Source: JAGVSR01 sp033765145 (GTDB lineage: Bacteria; Pseudomonadota; Alphaproteobacteria; Rhizobiales; Hyphomicrobiaceae). From it: 64,000 nt of DNA. The notes beneath the pieces were generated by a model, which saw nothing but the letters and a program-made list of their open reading frames with translations, was not told the origin of the DNA and did not search any database. Positions 1 through 8,614 of this stretch are shown piece by piece (the stretch's first letter is position 1; each line of letters opens with the position of its first letter). The translations under genes were made by a program, and so were the position numbers. The stretch is from NCBI GenBank assembly GCA_033765145.1, contig JANRIH010000034.1, forward strand, positions 101,327 through 165,326, in the 5' to 3' direction.

Positions 1-1011
1 GCCTTCGCGGAGGAGGCTTATTCGCTCGGCCTCGCGTCCGGATACGAGTTCGACACGACGTCGACGCGCTTCACCTACTCGTCGATGACGACGCCCGCGG
101 AAACCTATGACTACGACATGGCGACCCGCGCGCGGGTCTTGCGGAAGAGGCAGGAGATCCCGTCAGGCCATAATCCGGACGACTACGTGACCCGCCGGCT
201 CATGGCGGACGCGCCCGACGGCGAAAAGGTGCCGATCTCGATCCTCTATCGCAAGAACACGCCGCTCGATGGCTCCGCACCGGCGTTTCTCTATGGCTAC
301 GGCGCCTACGGCATTGCGATGCCCGCGTCGTTCTCGACGGGACGGCTATCGCTTGTGGATCGCGGTTTCATCTTCGCCATCGCCCATATCCGTGGCGGCA
401 AGGAGCGCGGCTATCGCTGGTACAAGGACGGCAAACTCGAAAAGAAGACGAACACGTTCCGCGACTTCATCGCGGCCGGTGAGCACCTCGTCCGCGAAGG
501 CTATTCGCAACGCGGGCGGATCGTCGCCAACGGCGGCTCGGCGGGCGGCATGCTCATGGGCGCTGTTGCCAACATGGCGCCCGATCTCTTCCTCGCGATC
601 ATCGCGGACGTGCCGTTCGTCGACGTGCTCAACACGATGCTTGACAAGGACCTGCCGTTGACGCCGCCCGAGTGGCCCGAATGGGGCAATCCGATCGAGA
701 GCCGCGCTGCGTTCGAGACGATCCGGGCCTATTCACCCTACGACAATGTCGGGCGGCTCGCCTACCCGCACATTCTCGCGACCGGCGGGTTGACCGATCC
801 GCGCGTCACCTACTGGGAGCCGGCGAAGTGGGTCGCGAAACTCCGGCATAATTGGACGAGCGACCGGCTCCTTCTTCTCCACATCAACATGGGTGCCGGA
901 CACGGCGGCGCGTCGGGACGTTTCGAGCGGCTCAGGGAAACAGCTCGCGACTACGCCTTCGCGATCGAACTCGCGGGCGCATCGGCCGGATCGGCGGTCA
1001 CTGGCACCTGA
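1..1011 (+). CDS. ptrB: Oligopeptidase B (S9 serine peptidase), C-terminal part, cut by window edge
   Basis: This is the C-terminal catalytic part of an S9A serine peptidase that cleaves short peptides after basic residues. The frame is open from base 1, so the N-terminal beta-propeller and the true start lie outside; 336 residues remain. Visible features are the nucleophile motif GGSAGG (Ser codon at 538-540), the acid in LTDPRVTYWEP (Asp codon 796-798), and the histidine in GAGHGGASGR (His codon 901-903). The DPRVTYWEP segment is characteristic of oligopeptidase B rather than prolyl oligopeptidase. The gene is followed by a hairpin that serves the convergent gene. The family call is firm; the symbol is by family resemblance. 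Confidence 0.93.
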   Translation, partial: AFAEEAYSLGLASGYEFDTTSTRFTYSSMTTPAETYDYDMATRARVLRKRQEIPSGHNPDDYVTRRLMADAPDGEKVPISILYRKNTPLDGSAPAFLYGYGAYGIAMPASFSTGRLSLVDRGFIFAIAHIRGGKERGYRWYKDGKLEKKTNTFRDFIAAGEHLVREGYSQRGRIVANGGSAGGMLMGAVANMAPDLFLAIIADVPFVDVLNTMLDKDLPLTPPEWPEWGNPIESRAAFETIRAYSPYDNVGRLAYPHILATGGLTDPRVTYWEPAKWVAKLRHNWTSDRLLLLHINMGAGHGGASGRFERLRETARDYAFAIELAGASAGSAVTGT

Positions 1012-1043
1012 CGTCGCAGTAATTGACGTCGCAATGAAAAAGA

Positions 1044-1064
1044 CGGCGCCGGGCTGCGGCGCCG
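1044..1064 (-). terminator. Rho-independent terminator of the TadG-like gene
   Basis: The octamer CGGCGCCG occurs at 1044-1051 and again at 1057-1064. It is its own reverse complement, so the copies form a stem with a 5-base loop. Read on the minus strand the stem is followed by TCTTTTTC, as expected for termination of the minus-strand gene that stops at 1095. Confidence 0.7.
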
Positions 1065-1094
1065 CCTCATTCCATCCTCGCGATCGTGATCCGA

Positions 1095-2702
1095 TTATTC
1101 CTGGATGACGATCTCGACGTCTTCGCTGTTGGTGTGGGTCGTCGCCACGAGCTGGCTACCGATCTGCTGGAACGCGGCGCGAAGCTGCGTGCCATCGTAG
1201 GGGAAGTAGTACTTGTCGGGCGAGGCGCACTGCTGGAGCGTCTGGCGGGCCGGATCGGCGGTGTTCGTGCTCATGTCGAAGCCGATCGTGTAGACGATGA
1301 TGCCGGCTGCCTTCATGCGTGAACAGATCTGCAGAGCCTGCTGGGATGCCGAGGTCGAGGCGATGTTGGAGTTATATTCGCCGTCCGTCATCAGAACCGC
1401 AGCCTTGATCGTCTCGGTGTCGCTGTAGGGAGCGACATCGGCCACGCCAGAGCCCCAGAAGCCGTTCCACGAGGGCGACAGCATGTACCACGACCAGGCG
1501 GTGCCGACGTGACCGGCCGTGCCGCTGTAGGTTGAGAACGCTGAGATGTGGGTTTTGATCGCATTCTTGTCGTTCGAGAGCGCCCGGATCGCGGGGTAGG
1601 TGTACGAGCAGGTGCCGCCCGTATTGTACTGGCTTTCCTGAGACTGGGTCGGCGAATGCCAGCCGGCGTAGCGGCCCGAACCGGGAGCCGCCTCGGAGTA
1701 GGTGTCATAGCCCGTACGCTCCGTCACGCAGGGACGCAGGTAGCGTGTCACGTAGTTCGGTGTCGTATTCACGACGACCACCGGCGTGCGGTAGTAGGTC
1801 GTGTTGCCCGAACGCTGCGTCTGGAAGTTCGCCTGGCAGTGTGCGCGGGCCTGGCTGTTGCTGTAGTCCTCATAGGCCGTAACACTGCGCACTCGGCTGG
1901 CGCAGGTGTTGAGCGTCTGCCAGCCGAACAGCGTCTGGGAGAAGACGTTCGTGATGGTTTCACCGCTCTGGACCTGCATGGATGCGGGGAGGCCCATGGC
2001 GGCGGAGGCATACTGGCCGACATTGACACGATCCGAGAAGGGCACGATGCCGACGCGGCGGTTGGAGATGTTCTGGCCGTCGGGGAGCACGATGTCGAGG
2101 AAGTCCGCGGCGGCGGCCTTCATGTCGGTCAGCTTCTGGCCGGCCATGGAGCCCGAGACGTCGAGCATGAGGGACAGCTCGAGCGCCTTCGTGCCCGACT
2201 CGGCGCTCGCTGACGCCATCGCCTCACTCTTTGTCGAGACATCGATCACGTCCGGCCAGTCAGTGTCGATGATCTTACCGATGCCGAGGAACGGCGTGTA
2301 GATCTTGCTTGTCAAAACGGGCTTTGCGGACGAGTTCGACTCGTCGATATTGAGGCCATCCACGTAGACGATCTGTTGCTCGATGCTGGCGGCCCCGAGA
2401 TCGGCAAGTTCCTGGGCACGGATCATTCCGGCTTCGCGCAGCGCCGCCTCAACGTGGGTCACCATCTTCTGCTCGGCCGTCTCGGCATCGCCCGTCGTCT
2501 TGTAGGTGCGAATGCCGGTCAGCGCGGTCGAGTCGGCCATCTGCTGCATCTTGTATTGCAGATGGATCGCGCGGGAGAAGTCGACCGCAGCACCGATCAT
2601 GCCGAGCATCGGGATGCTCATCAGAGCGAAGATCACCGCGATATTGCCGCGCTTGTCGCGGACGAAGGCGCTCGTCGAAGACAAGAGGTGCGACTTGAAC
2701 AT
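1095..2702 (-). CDS. TadE/TadG-like protein with C-terminal vWA domain
   Basis: Membrane-anchored protein of 535 residues. Residues about 15-60 form a TadE/TadG-type N-terminus: a basic stretch, KRGNIAVIFAL, then one transmembrane helix and DFSRAIHLQYKMQQMADSTAL. A vWA fold follows with the MIDAS motif DVSGS at residues 181-185 and a later VLMTDGEYNS strand. The middle is rich in Tyr, Thr and Ser and probably exposed in the periplasm. I chose the ATG at 2702, not the upstream in-frame start at 2786, because GGGAG lies 8 bases before it. Such proteins are pseudopilin-like components or accessories of Tad pili, but no other tad gene is nearby, so the role is unknown. A terminator hairpin follows the stop. 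Confidence 0.85.
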   Translation of the reverse strand: MFKSHLLSSTSAFVRDKRGNIAVIFALMSIPMLGMIGAAVDFSRAIHLQYKMQQMADSTALTGIRTYKTTGDAETAEQKMVTHVEAALREAGMIRAQELADLGAASIEQQIVYVDGLNIDESNSSAKPVLTSKIYTPFLGIGKIIDTDWPDVIDVSTKSEAMASASAESGTKALELSLMLDVSGSMAGQKLTDMKAAAADFLDIVLPDGQNISNRRVGIVPFSDRVNVGQYASAAMGLPASMQVQSGETITNVFSQTLFGWQTLNTCASRVRSVTAYEDYSNSQARAHCQANFQTQRSGNTTYYRTPVVVVNTTPNYVTRYLRPCVTERTGYDTYSEAAPGSGRYAGWHSPTQSQESQYNTGGTCSYTYPAIRALSNDKNAIKTHISAFSTYSGTAGHVGTAWSWYMLSPSWNGFWGSGVADVAPYSDTETIKAAVLMTDGEYNSNIASTSASQQALQICSRMKAAGIIVYTIGFDMSTNTADPARQTLQQCASPDKYYFPYDGTQLRAAFQQIGSQLVATTHTNSEDVEIVIQE

Positions 2703-3187
2703 ATGAAACTCCCACACGCTGGCAACAAAACGTGGGGATGACACTATAAGCGACACTTCACTGATGGCTTTCAGAATTGGTCGCAATTTTAACGAGATCG
2801 CGTCGAACGCCGTTCGTCATGGATTGGGATTAGAAAATTCCCTAGATGAAAGCCGGACTTTCAATCGAGATCTTTGAAAAGTGTCGCGATGGTGGAAACG
2901 TATCGGCAAGGTTTGAGTGTTTGGGCACTGATCCAAAAATCCCCGCAAAACAACCCAACATCATGTTTTTTCCGCTTTTTCTCTGCTCCTGCGGCTGACA
3001 CCCTGATCGACGCCCGACGTGCGGGTACGGCGCGCTGGCGGGCGGTCCGCAAACTCAACTTTCCAGTCTGAGCCTGCTTGCCATGAAAATCCGGAGCAAC
3101 GGATCACGGCAAATATCGCGTTAACGGCGGAGGCGCTGAACGAGTGTAATTAACTTTTGCGGACCAGATTACCGTCAATAAAAAATG
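2703..3187. other. Gene-poor spacer, relatively AT-rich
   Basis: Upstream of the TadG-like gene and downstream of the membrane-protein gene. The short reading frames here (for example 2874-3071) have no ribosome site, unusual composition and no recognisable domain, and I do not call them. The stretch around 2930-2980 is richer in A and T than its surroundings and probably carries the promoter of the gene starting at 2702, though I see no convincing -35/-10 pair. Confidence 0.5.
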
Positions 3188-3219
3188 AAAAGGGCGCCGC
3201 CTCCTCGGCGGCGCCCTTT
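3188..3219. terminator. Strong bidirectional terminator-like hairpin
   Basis: The arm GGGCGCCGCC (3192-3201) pairs perfectly with GGCGGCGCCC (3207-3216) around the loop TCCTC. It is flanked by AAAA on the left and TTT on the right, so it can act in both directions. No plus-strand gene ends just before it, so it may insulate the spacer or be a second terminator for the minus-strand gene ending at 3279. Confidence 0.65.
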
Positions 3220-3245
3220 GATTTTGTCGACTGCGCAAAGAAAAA

Positions 3246-3263
3246 GGGCCGCTTTCGCGGCCC
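3246..3263 (-). terminator. Rho-independent terminator of the primase-type wHTH membrane protein gene
   Basis: GGGCCGC (3246-3252) pairs with GCGGCCC (3257-3263) around a 4-base loop. On the minus strand the stem is followed by TTTTTCTTT. It lies 15 bases after the stop codon at 3279 of the minus-strand gene, a classic position. Confidence 0.8.
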
Positions 3264-3278
3264 TCGATCGCCTAGAAA

Positions 3279-4502
3279 CTAGGCGGCCTTGTCTCTGTAG
3301 GCCGTCAGTTTCTTATCCTCCTCGGCGTCCCTCTGGGAAGTGAGCGCGATACCGATGTAGCGGACCCGTCCTCCAAGCTTCTGCTTCTGAACTCCCAGCT
3401 CACCGAACTCACGACCGAATGTCGGAAGTGCGAGTGGCTCCTTCTCCTGGATCTCACACCAGGCGCAATACTCCTCGTAAAGTTCCGTTGCAGTGAGACT
3501 CGAACCGTTCTGGGTCTGTACATTCTCCTTGTAGAAACGCTCGACATCCGTTTCGGGTGCGATGAGACGCTGTGGTGCCGGGGCGGCCGACTTGTTGTCG
3601 TTCGCGCCGGAACGCGGCTTGGAGATCTGAGCGGGCGCCGCCTCGCGGACGGGGACCGCCACCGCTGCCGCAGCGGTGATGGGGGTGGCGATGTCGACCA
3701 TCTTGGGAGCCGCTGGGGCTTCCTGGTCGTAGAGACGCCACTGGCTGAAGGCGATGTACATGCCGAGGCCAGAACCCACTTCGAGAAGGATCGCGATGAA
3801 CAGCATCATGGCGATCTGGATCTTGTCGATGCTGAGACCCGTCAGAGTGGCGAGGACCGTCGCCTGGGGATCAGCCTCGTTCATCGCGGTTGCACCGCTG
3901 ACCGAACCGAGCTTCGCCGAAATCTCGGAGATGCGAGCTTCGAGTTTCTGAGCTTCCAAGGCGGACGCCTTTTCGGACGCCAGCGTCTGGTAGCCCTGGC
4001 AGAACTCGCGGCCCTGCTTGCCCTTGATGTCGGTGCAGCCGCTGGTCCATGCCCAGGGACGTTGCGCTTCCTGGCTGGCAAGTTCGGCTTCCACGGTCGC
4101 CACCGGCCGATGCTGCGGCACCCAACCAAGCTGTTCCTTGGCGCGTGCGAGATCGGAGCGGAGATCCTGGTAGGTCTGGGCTTCGGCCGCGCGATCATTG
4201 GTCGTGTGGAAGCGGTTCAACGCTCCATGACCTATGGCCGACGTGAACGAGTAGGCCGTGCAAACCAGACCGACCAAAGCTGCGGCCGCTGCTTGCGACC
4301 ACATCCGGTTTCGAATAGCGGCGAAGAAGAAAAACGGTATCAACGCTTTCAGGCAGTCGGCGGCAGCCGAGGCCGCGCCGTAGATCATACCGTCCACCTC
4401 GGATTGCCCGAGGCTGTACCCGAACTTCCAGTTCATCGCAGCGGACACGGCGAGCAATACGCCGGCTGCGAGAACGCCTAGTACACCCATAAGGTGTCTC
4501 AT
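3279..4502 (-). CDS. Multi-pass membrane protein ending in a primase-type winged helix
   Basis: Product of 407 residues, not assigned to a named family. Membrane segments lie at about 4-23, 40-62, 70-92 and, after a coiled or helical soluble stretch (105-215), at about 226-252. That soluble stretch contains two cysteines (156 and 168), which suggests a periplasmic disulfide loop. A low-complexity Ala/Pro linker (262-316) leads to a C-terminal domain at 317-388. Its pattern, DVERFYKENV then LTATELYEEYCAWCE then TFGREFGELGV then GGRVRYIGIAL, closely resembles the winged helix at the C-terminus of P4/D5-type phage and plasmid primase-helicases. The ATG at 4502 was chosen because GGAGAG directly precedes it; the longer frame up to 4769 looks non-coding. 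A membrane-tethered DNA-binding protein is an inference. Its relatives may be mobile-element cargo. Confidence 0.75.
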   Translation of the reverse strand: MRHLMGVLGVLAAGVLLAVSAAMNWKFGYSLGQSEVDGMIYGAASAAADCLKALIPFFFFAAIRNRMWSQAAAAALVGLVCTAYSFTSAIGHGALNRFHTTNDRAAEAQTYQDLRSDLARAKEQLGWVPQHRPVATVEAELASQEAQRPWAWTSGCTDIKGKQGREFCQGYQTLASEKASALEAQKLEARISEISAKLGSVSGATAMNEADPQATVLATLTGLSIDKIQIAMMLFIAILLEVGSGLGMYIAFSQWRLYDQEAPAAPKMVDIATPITAAAAVAVPVREAAPAQISKPRSGANDNKSAAPAPQRLIAPETDVERFYKENVQTQNGSSLTATELYEEYCAWCEIQEKEPLALPTFGREFGELGVQKQKLGGRVRYIGIALTSQRDAEEDKKLTAYRDKAA

Positions 4503-5452
4503 AGCCCTCTCCATTGCGGAGAGCCGGCACGACGCAAAACGAGCCCCCGGCTCATTGGTCTTGTTGTTCCGAGGGAGAAAGGAACGGCCAGCAGCACGCA
4601 CAACCCGCGGCGGCGATACTTCGTCCCGGTGAACTCCCTTGAGCTGACCGGACCACCCCCAATGGCGACCGGTCGAGAGCACCCGAAGAGCTAGGATCGC
4701 GACGCTTTCCTGGCTGGTTCCTCGATGACTTGGGGCGTTATTCACAAGACGCGCTGCCGCTAGAAGCACGACCGTGGAAAACGCTGACCCGACGTCGAGG
4801 CGAACAAGTGTGATACGCGATACACACCCCCTCAGGGGAGGACGCTAGGCGATTCGTTCCTAATTGTTAAGCGAATCAGCCCGCTAGGAAGCCGGGCTTC
4901 CGGCCGGGCGACGGTTGTGGCGCGAGAGACGCACTTTTCGTGCCCTGGCCGGCACGCGGAATCTTCTCGGGCATCCACAGCATGTCCCGGCAATGTCCAC
5001 ATCGGCGACGCGTGCGCTGTGAGTAACTTTGGATGCTGTCGCGGCGGCCTGGAGGCGGTGCCGGACATTCGCGATCCCGCTGGACGGCATGGAGGCGGCA
5101 CTCGCCTTCTCGATCACAGCTTGGACCTCAGCGGATCACCCTCGCGCGGGTCACCGGCTGCCAGGGGTCGCTCTCCGGCTGGAGTTTTGCTCCGCCTGCG
5201 GAAATGTCTAAATTTTCCTTTATGTGATAACTGTTTGAGCACGATCGCCCCTGGCCAAATCCGAGTGTTGGATGTAGAGTCAAGATTACCGGGAGTTCAT
5301 GGCTCGGATCGGAACGGGGTTTCGATTGCGCCGCGCAAAATGAATTTGCATTCTGTGACAAGGCTCCCGTCCGAGCCGGAACTGTTGTCCTCTGCCGCAG
5401 CGGTATCAGGACACCGGCTTGAAACCGATCCGTCGGGAAGCGGGAGGTTCGT
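4503..5452. other. 950-base spacer between divergent genes, no supported gene
   Basis: I found no reading frame here with a ribosome site, domain or plausible composition. Small sequence features are an imperfect palindrome at 4809-4826 (TGTGATACGCGATACACA), immediately followed by a CCCC-TCA-GGGG hairpin, and GC-rich stem candidates at 4870-4915. An AT-richer patch lies at 5205-5240. It presumably holds the promoters of the genes starting at 4502 (minus) and 5453 (plus). A long plus-strand frame (4917-5684) overlaps the next gene and looks like chance in high-GC DNA. Confidence 0.45.
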
Positions 5453-6595
5453 ATGCGTGCGTTGCTCGGGCTCTGGTGTCTTCTATCTGGCGTTGCGCTT
5501 GGCCTGTATATTCAGCCGACCGCGCCGGTCGATCAGGAAAAGCAAGTGGCGGCTGTTGCGCGGATCATCGCGCAGAGCACCCTCGATCCGGCGGTCGAGA
5601 CGCCGCTTCCGGCATCCGAACCGTCCGCGCCCCCCGGCTCCACCGAGCGCCTTCCAGCGCTGGCAGGTACGTCTAAGAAGCTGATCGAAAGAGTTACGGA
5701 CACGCGCTCGGCGACCGCTGAACCAAAGTCGCCGGAGATCCAGACCGTCGCCGCCGTCGAGCCTCCGCGCACCGACGCCTGGACACCGACCGTTTCGCGA
5801 CCGTCGTCGGATGCCGTCCAGCCCGGAGAGACGAAGGCGCAGGCCGGTGGAGTTCCGGCCGAGCGGCGGCTCGCACGCGACATCCAGAGGGAACTCGACC
5901 GTCTCGGTTGCTACGGCGGGCGGATCGACGGTGTTTGGGGTGGCGCGAGCCAGGACGCCATGATGCGCTTTCTGCGCCACGTGAACGCCTCGCTTCCGGT
6001 CACGGAGCCTGATCTCATCCTCTTGAGCCTCGCCAAGGCGCACCCGAGTGGCATCTGCGCAACCGAATGCGCGCCTGACGAAACGCTCGCCAGCGGGCGT
6101 TGCGTTCCTCGCGCGGTCATGGCGCAAGCCAAGCAGACAGGGACGACGGCAGTTGCAAAAGTCGCGACGGACGCGCCCGCTCCGCGTGTGGCCGCCGTCG
6201 CACCTGAGACAGCCGTTCGTCCGGCGAAGATGCCGCTCGATGGCCGCATGTCGGTCGGTGGTCCGGTTGATCCAGCATCGGAGCCCGTCGCGAGAGAAGT
6301 GCTGCCGTGGAAGCCTGCGCCCGCCGCTGGCGCGACAGGTGCGACGGCCGCCGTACCGGCCGTTCGAGCGCCGCGCGTGGTGTATGCCGCACTGCCCGAT
6401 GACGACGGCCTCGACGACGGGGTGGAATATGCGCCGCGGATCGAAGCGAAGCCGGTTCGCGTCGACCCACCGAAAGCGCAATACAAGGCCAAGCGCGCCA
6501 AGGCGGAGGCGAAAGCGCGCCAGCGCCGCGCATCCTACTCTTACGGCCAGCGATCGGTTCAGTCGTTGTTCCAGCATCCGCTCGGCCGGATGTAG
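5453..6595 (+). CDS. Exported protein with peptidoglycan-binding-like domain
   Basis: Product of 380 residues. It starts with a hydrophobic segment (about 3-21) that acts as signal anchor or signal peptide. Then comes a Pro/Ala-rich disordered region and a domain at about 139-220 (LARDIQRELDRLGCYGG, then RIDGVWGGASQDAMMRFL). The latter resembles peptidoglycan-binding type 1 domains and ends with four cysteines (153, 202, 206, 217) that could form disulfides. The remainder is basic and low in complexity, ending in a Lys/Arg/Ala-rich tail. GGGAGG eight bases before the ATG fixes the start. Proteins of this plan are frequent in Hyphomicrobiales and are presumed to act at the cell wall. No enzymatic motif is visible. 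Confidence 0.8.
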   Translation: MRALLGLWCLLSGVALGLYIQPTAPVDQEKQVAAVARIIAQSTLDPAVETPLPASEPSAPPGSTERLPALAGTSKKLIERVTDTRSATAEPKSPEIQTVAAVEPPRTDAWTPTVSRPSSDAVQPGETKAQAGGVPAERRLARDIQRELDRLGCYGGRIDGVWGGASQDAMMRFLRHVNASLPVTEPDLILLSLAKAHPSGICATECAPDETLASGRCVPRAVMAQAKQTGTTAVAKVATDAPAPRVAAVAPETAVRPAKMPLDGRMSVGGPVDPASEPVAREVLPWKPAPAAGATGATAAVPAVRAPRVVYAALPDDDGLDDGVEYAPRIEAKPVRVDPPKAQYKAKRAKAEAKARQRRASYSYGQRSVQSLFQHPLGRM

Positions 6596-6697
6596 GCGGG
6601 CGGGCGCGCCAGCGCGCGCTGCGCTCAACTTGATCGTTCCGTGACCGACGCCATTCCGGCCTGTGTCCTTTGCTTCCTGTGTCCGGTCTCCGGGCTG

Positions 6698-7048
6698 TCA
6701 ACGCACGTCCCCGTCGTCCGCCCCCTGCAGTCCCGACATCAGCCAGGCGATATAGGGCTCGGAACCTCCGACGACAGGGATCACGAGAAAGGCTGGCGTG
6801 TCGTAGGGGTGCCGGCTTCGCGCCTCGGCGATCAGCCTGTCGGCGAGCCCTCGCCGCGTTTTCGCGATCAGCACGCACTCACTTTCCATCCGCACCGCGC
6901 CGCTCCAGCGATAGACGGCCGTCATACCGGGCAGAATGTTGACACATCCGGCCAGTTCCGCTTCGACGAGGTAGGTGGCCGCGGCCCGCGCGGCGTCCGC
7001 GTCGGGATACGTGGCATAGACGAGAACGGCCTTGTCGTTTTCCGTCAA
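6698..7048 (-). CDS. cutA: Divalent-cation tolerance protein CutA
   Basis: Small trimeric PII-like fold protein of 116 residues. Diagnostic stretches are VLVYATYPDADAARAAA, LAGCVNILPGMTAVYRW, a Glu-rich strand (MESECVLIAKT) and HPYDTPAFLVIPVVGGSEPYIAWL. I chose a TTG start at 7048 because GGAGG lies nine bases upstream and because any earlier in-frame start would run into the divergent NAD kinase gene. CutA family members bind copper and other metals and have been linked to metal tolerance, but the true function is debated. The gene is divergent from nadK with about 96 bases between starts. Confidence 0.9.
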   Translation of the reverse strand: MTENDKAVLVYATYPDADAARAAATYLVEAELAGCVNILPGMTAVYRWSGAVRMESECVLIAKTRRGLADRLIAEARSRHPYDTPAFLVIPVVGGSEPYIAWLMSGLQGADDGDVR

Positions 7049-7144
7049 CTGCGCGAGCCTCCGAATGTCCCGGCCGTCCCGGCCCGGGTGCTGGTCCGCA
7101 CGTGACGGGCGAAATCCGCCATCCACACGAGACGCTCTCCGCCC

Positions 7145-7930
7145 ATGCCATCGAGCCGTGCCAGAGAATTCGACAAGATCGCGTTCGTCGCAAGCGATGT
7201 CCCTGAAGCCCAGGAGGCGCTCGCGCGACTTTCGAGCCTCTACGGCAGCGCCAAGGCGTCGGAGGCCGATGCGATCGTGGCGCTCGGCGGCGACGGTCTC
7301 ATGCTGCAGACGCTGCATCGGTTCATGAACGACCGCATTCCGATCTATGGCATGAACCGCGGATCGGTCGGCTTTCTCATGAACGAGTACAGCGAGGATG
7401 ATCTCAAGACCCGGCTGCGGCAGGCGGAGGTCAGCCGTGTGCATCCCTTGTCGATGGTCGCCTATGGCAACGACGGCCGGGCGTCGAAGGCGCTTGCGAT
7501 CAACGAGGTTTCCCTCTTCCGCGAACGGCATCAGGCGGCCAAACTTTCCGTCTCTGTGGATGGCGTGGTGCGGCTCGAGGAAGTCATCTGCGACGGCATT
7601 CTCGTCGCGACGCCCGCCGGTTCGACGGCCTACAATCTCTCGGCGCATGGACCCATACTTCCACTCGCTGCCGAACTTCTGGCCCTGACGCCGATCAGCC
7701 CGTTCCGTCCGCGCCGCTGGCGCGGTGCGATCCTACCGAACAGCGCGAAAATCTCGATCACGGTGCGGGAACCCGAGAAGCGCCCTGTCAGCGCGGTCGC
7801 GGATCATACCGAAATCCGCAGCGTCGCGCGCGTCGATGTCGAGCAGGCGCGGCATGTCGACCTCTACATGCTGTTCGACCCCGGTCACAGTCTCGATGAG
7901 CGTGTGCTCGCCGAGCAGTTCCGCTTCTAG
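7145..7930 (+). CDS. nadK: NAD kinase
   Basis: Cytoplasmic ATP-dependent NAD kinase, the source of NADP. The 261-residue product has the usual length for the compact proteobacterial form. It shows the family motifs GGDG at 48-51, GMNRGSVGFLMN at about 69-80, the NEVSLFRERHQAAK region, and TPAGSTAYNLSAHGPI near 156-171 (the glycine-rich diacylglycerol-kinase-like motif). The start ATG at 7145 matches the family N-terminus. It is divergent from cutA and tail-to-tail with the following minus-strand gene, with only ten bases between stops. Confidence 0.95.
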   Translation: MPSSRAREFDKIAFVASDVPEAQEALARLSSLYGSAKASEADAIVALGGDGLMLQTLHRFMNDRIPIYGMNRGSVGFLMNEYSEDDLKTRLRQAEVSRVHPLSMVAYGNDGRASKALAINEVSLFRERHQAAKLSVSVDGVVRLEEVICDGILVATPAGSTAYNLSAHGPILPLAAELLALTPISPFRPRRWRGAILPNSAKISITVREPEKRPVSAVADHTEIRSVARVDVEQARHVDLYMLFDPGHSLDERVLAEQFRF

Positions 7931-7940
7931 CGTCGAGGGC

Positions 7941-8474
7941 TCATCGCGCGGCGATGATTTCGGTCGGCCATTCGGCACGCTGTTCGGACTTGGTGCTCCG
8001 TGGGTCCTCGCCCGTAGCGCCAGATGCGTGAGCTTGAAGCCCCGCTCCCAACCCGAAGCGGCCGTGATGGGCGAGGAGCCGATCATCGGGTTCACGGTAT
8101 GGATCGGAAGGCGCCGTCGCGAGACTGCCGTGAAGGGTGGGCGGGGACACGGCCGCTATTCTGACGGCTTCGAGACACGCCGCGATCGCCCTTCGTGCAT
8201 CCGCGTTCTTCCGTCCGATTTCGATCGCACGGCGGACGGACGCTTCGGGCGCGTAGTAGCGGCCGGCGGAGGTGCGGAATATGCGGCCGACCCAAGTCGC
8301 GGAAACCGCGCTCGCCGAGCCGCAGACCGAAACCGATGCGAGCCAGGATTGTTCCGTAAAGGTGGGGTCGTCTCCAGCGGGCTCCGCGTCGGCCGCGCGC
8401 GTTGCGGAGGCGCAGAGGAGGGTTGCCGCGACCGCCGCCAACACGGTCCGGCACCCCCATTTCACGACATTCAT
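7941..8474 (-). CDS. Small secreted protein of unknown function
   Basis: Product of 177 residues from the ATG at 8474 (a second ATG lies four codons upstream). The N-terminus is a clear signal peptide: a basic residue, a hydrophobic run (TVLAAVAATLLC) and ASATRAADA as a likely cleavage region. The mature part has two cysteines (in SVCGS and AACLEA) that could be disulfide-bonded, around a helical segment SVRRAIEIGRKNADARRAI. The last 60 residues look less ordered and could reflect an unstructured tail or a frameshift. I do not recognise a family. Its stop lies just past the nadK stop on the other strand. Confidence 0.55.
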   Translation of the reverse strand: MNVVKWGCRTVLAAVAATLLCASATRAADAEPAGDDPTFTEQSWLASVSVCGSASAVSATWVGRIFRTSAGRYYAPEASVRRAIEIGRKNADARRAIAACLEAVRIAAVSPPTLHGSLATAPSDPYREPDDRLLAHHGRFGLGAGLQAHASGATGEDPRSTKSEQRAEWPTEIIAAR

Positions 8475-8614
8475 CCCTGACGCCATTCGGCCAGCGGGCT
8501 CCGGGGGCGCCCGTCGGGATCGGGTCAGCCCTCGATGCTCAGCTTGGCCAAAAGGCGTAAATGGGAGGTAAACGGACGTATCGTTTCGATACGATCCAGA
8601 TCAGCCGGTCTGTA

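Noticed and set aside
1095..2702. Part of a Tad pilus cluster
   Set aside because: Only the TadG-like gene is present; no ATPase, secretin, prepilin peptidase or pilin gene is nearby, so I do not call a pilus system.
2861..3071. Short frames on both strands in the AT-richer spacer
   Set aside because: No ribosome site, no domain and mutual overlap on opposite strands.
4917..5684. A 255-codon frame on the plus strand in the large spacer
   Set aside because: It overlaps the well-supported secreted protein gene at 5453, has no ribosome site and shows Arg/Ser/Pro-rich shadow composition.
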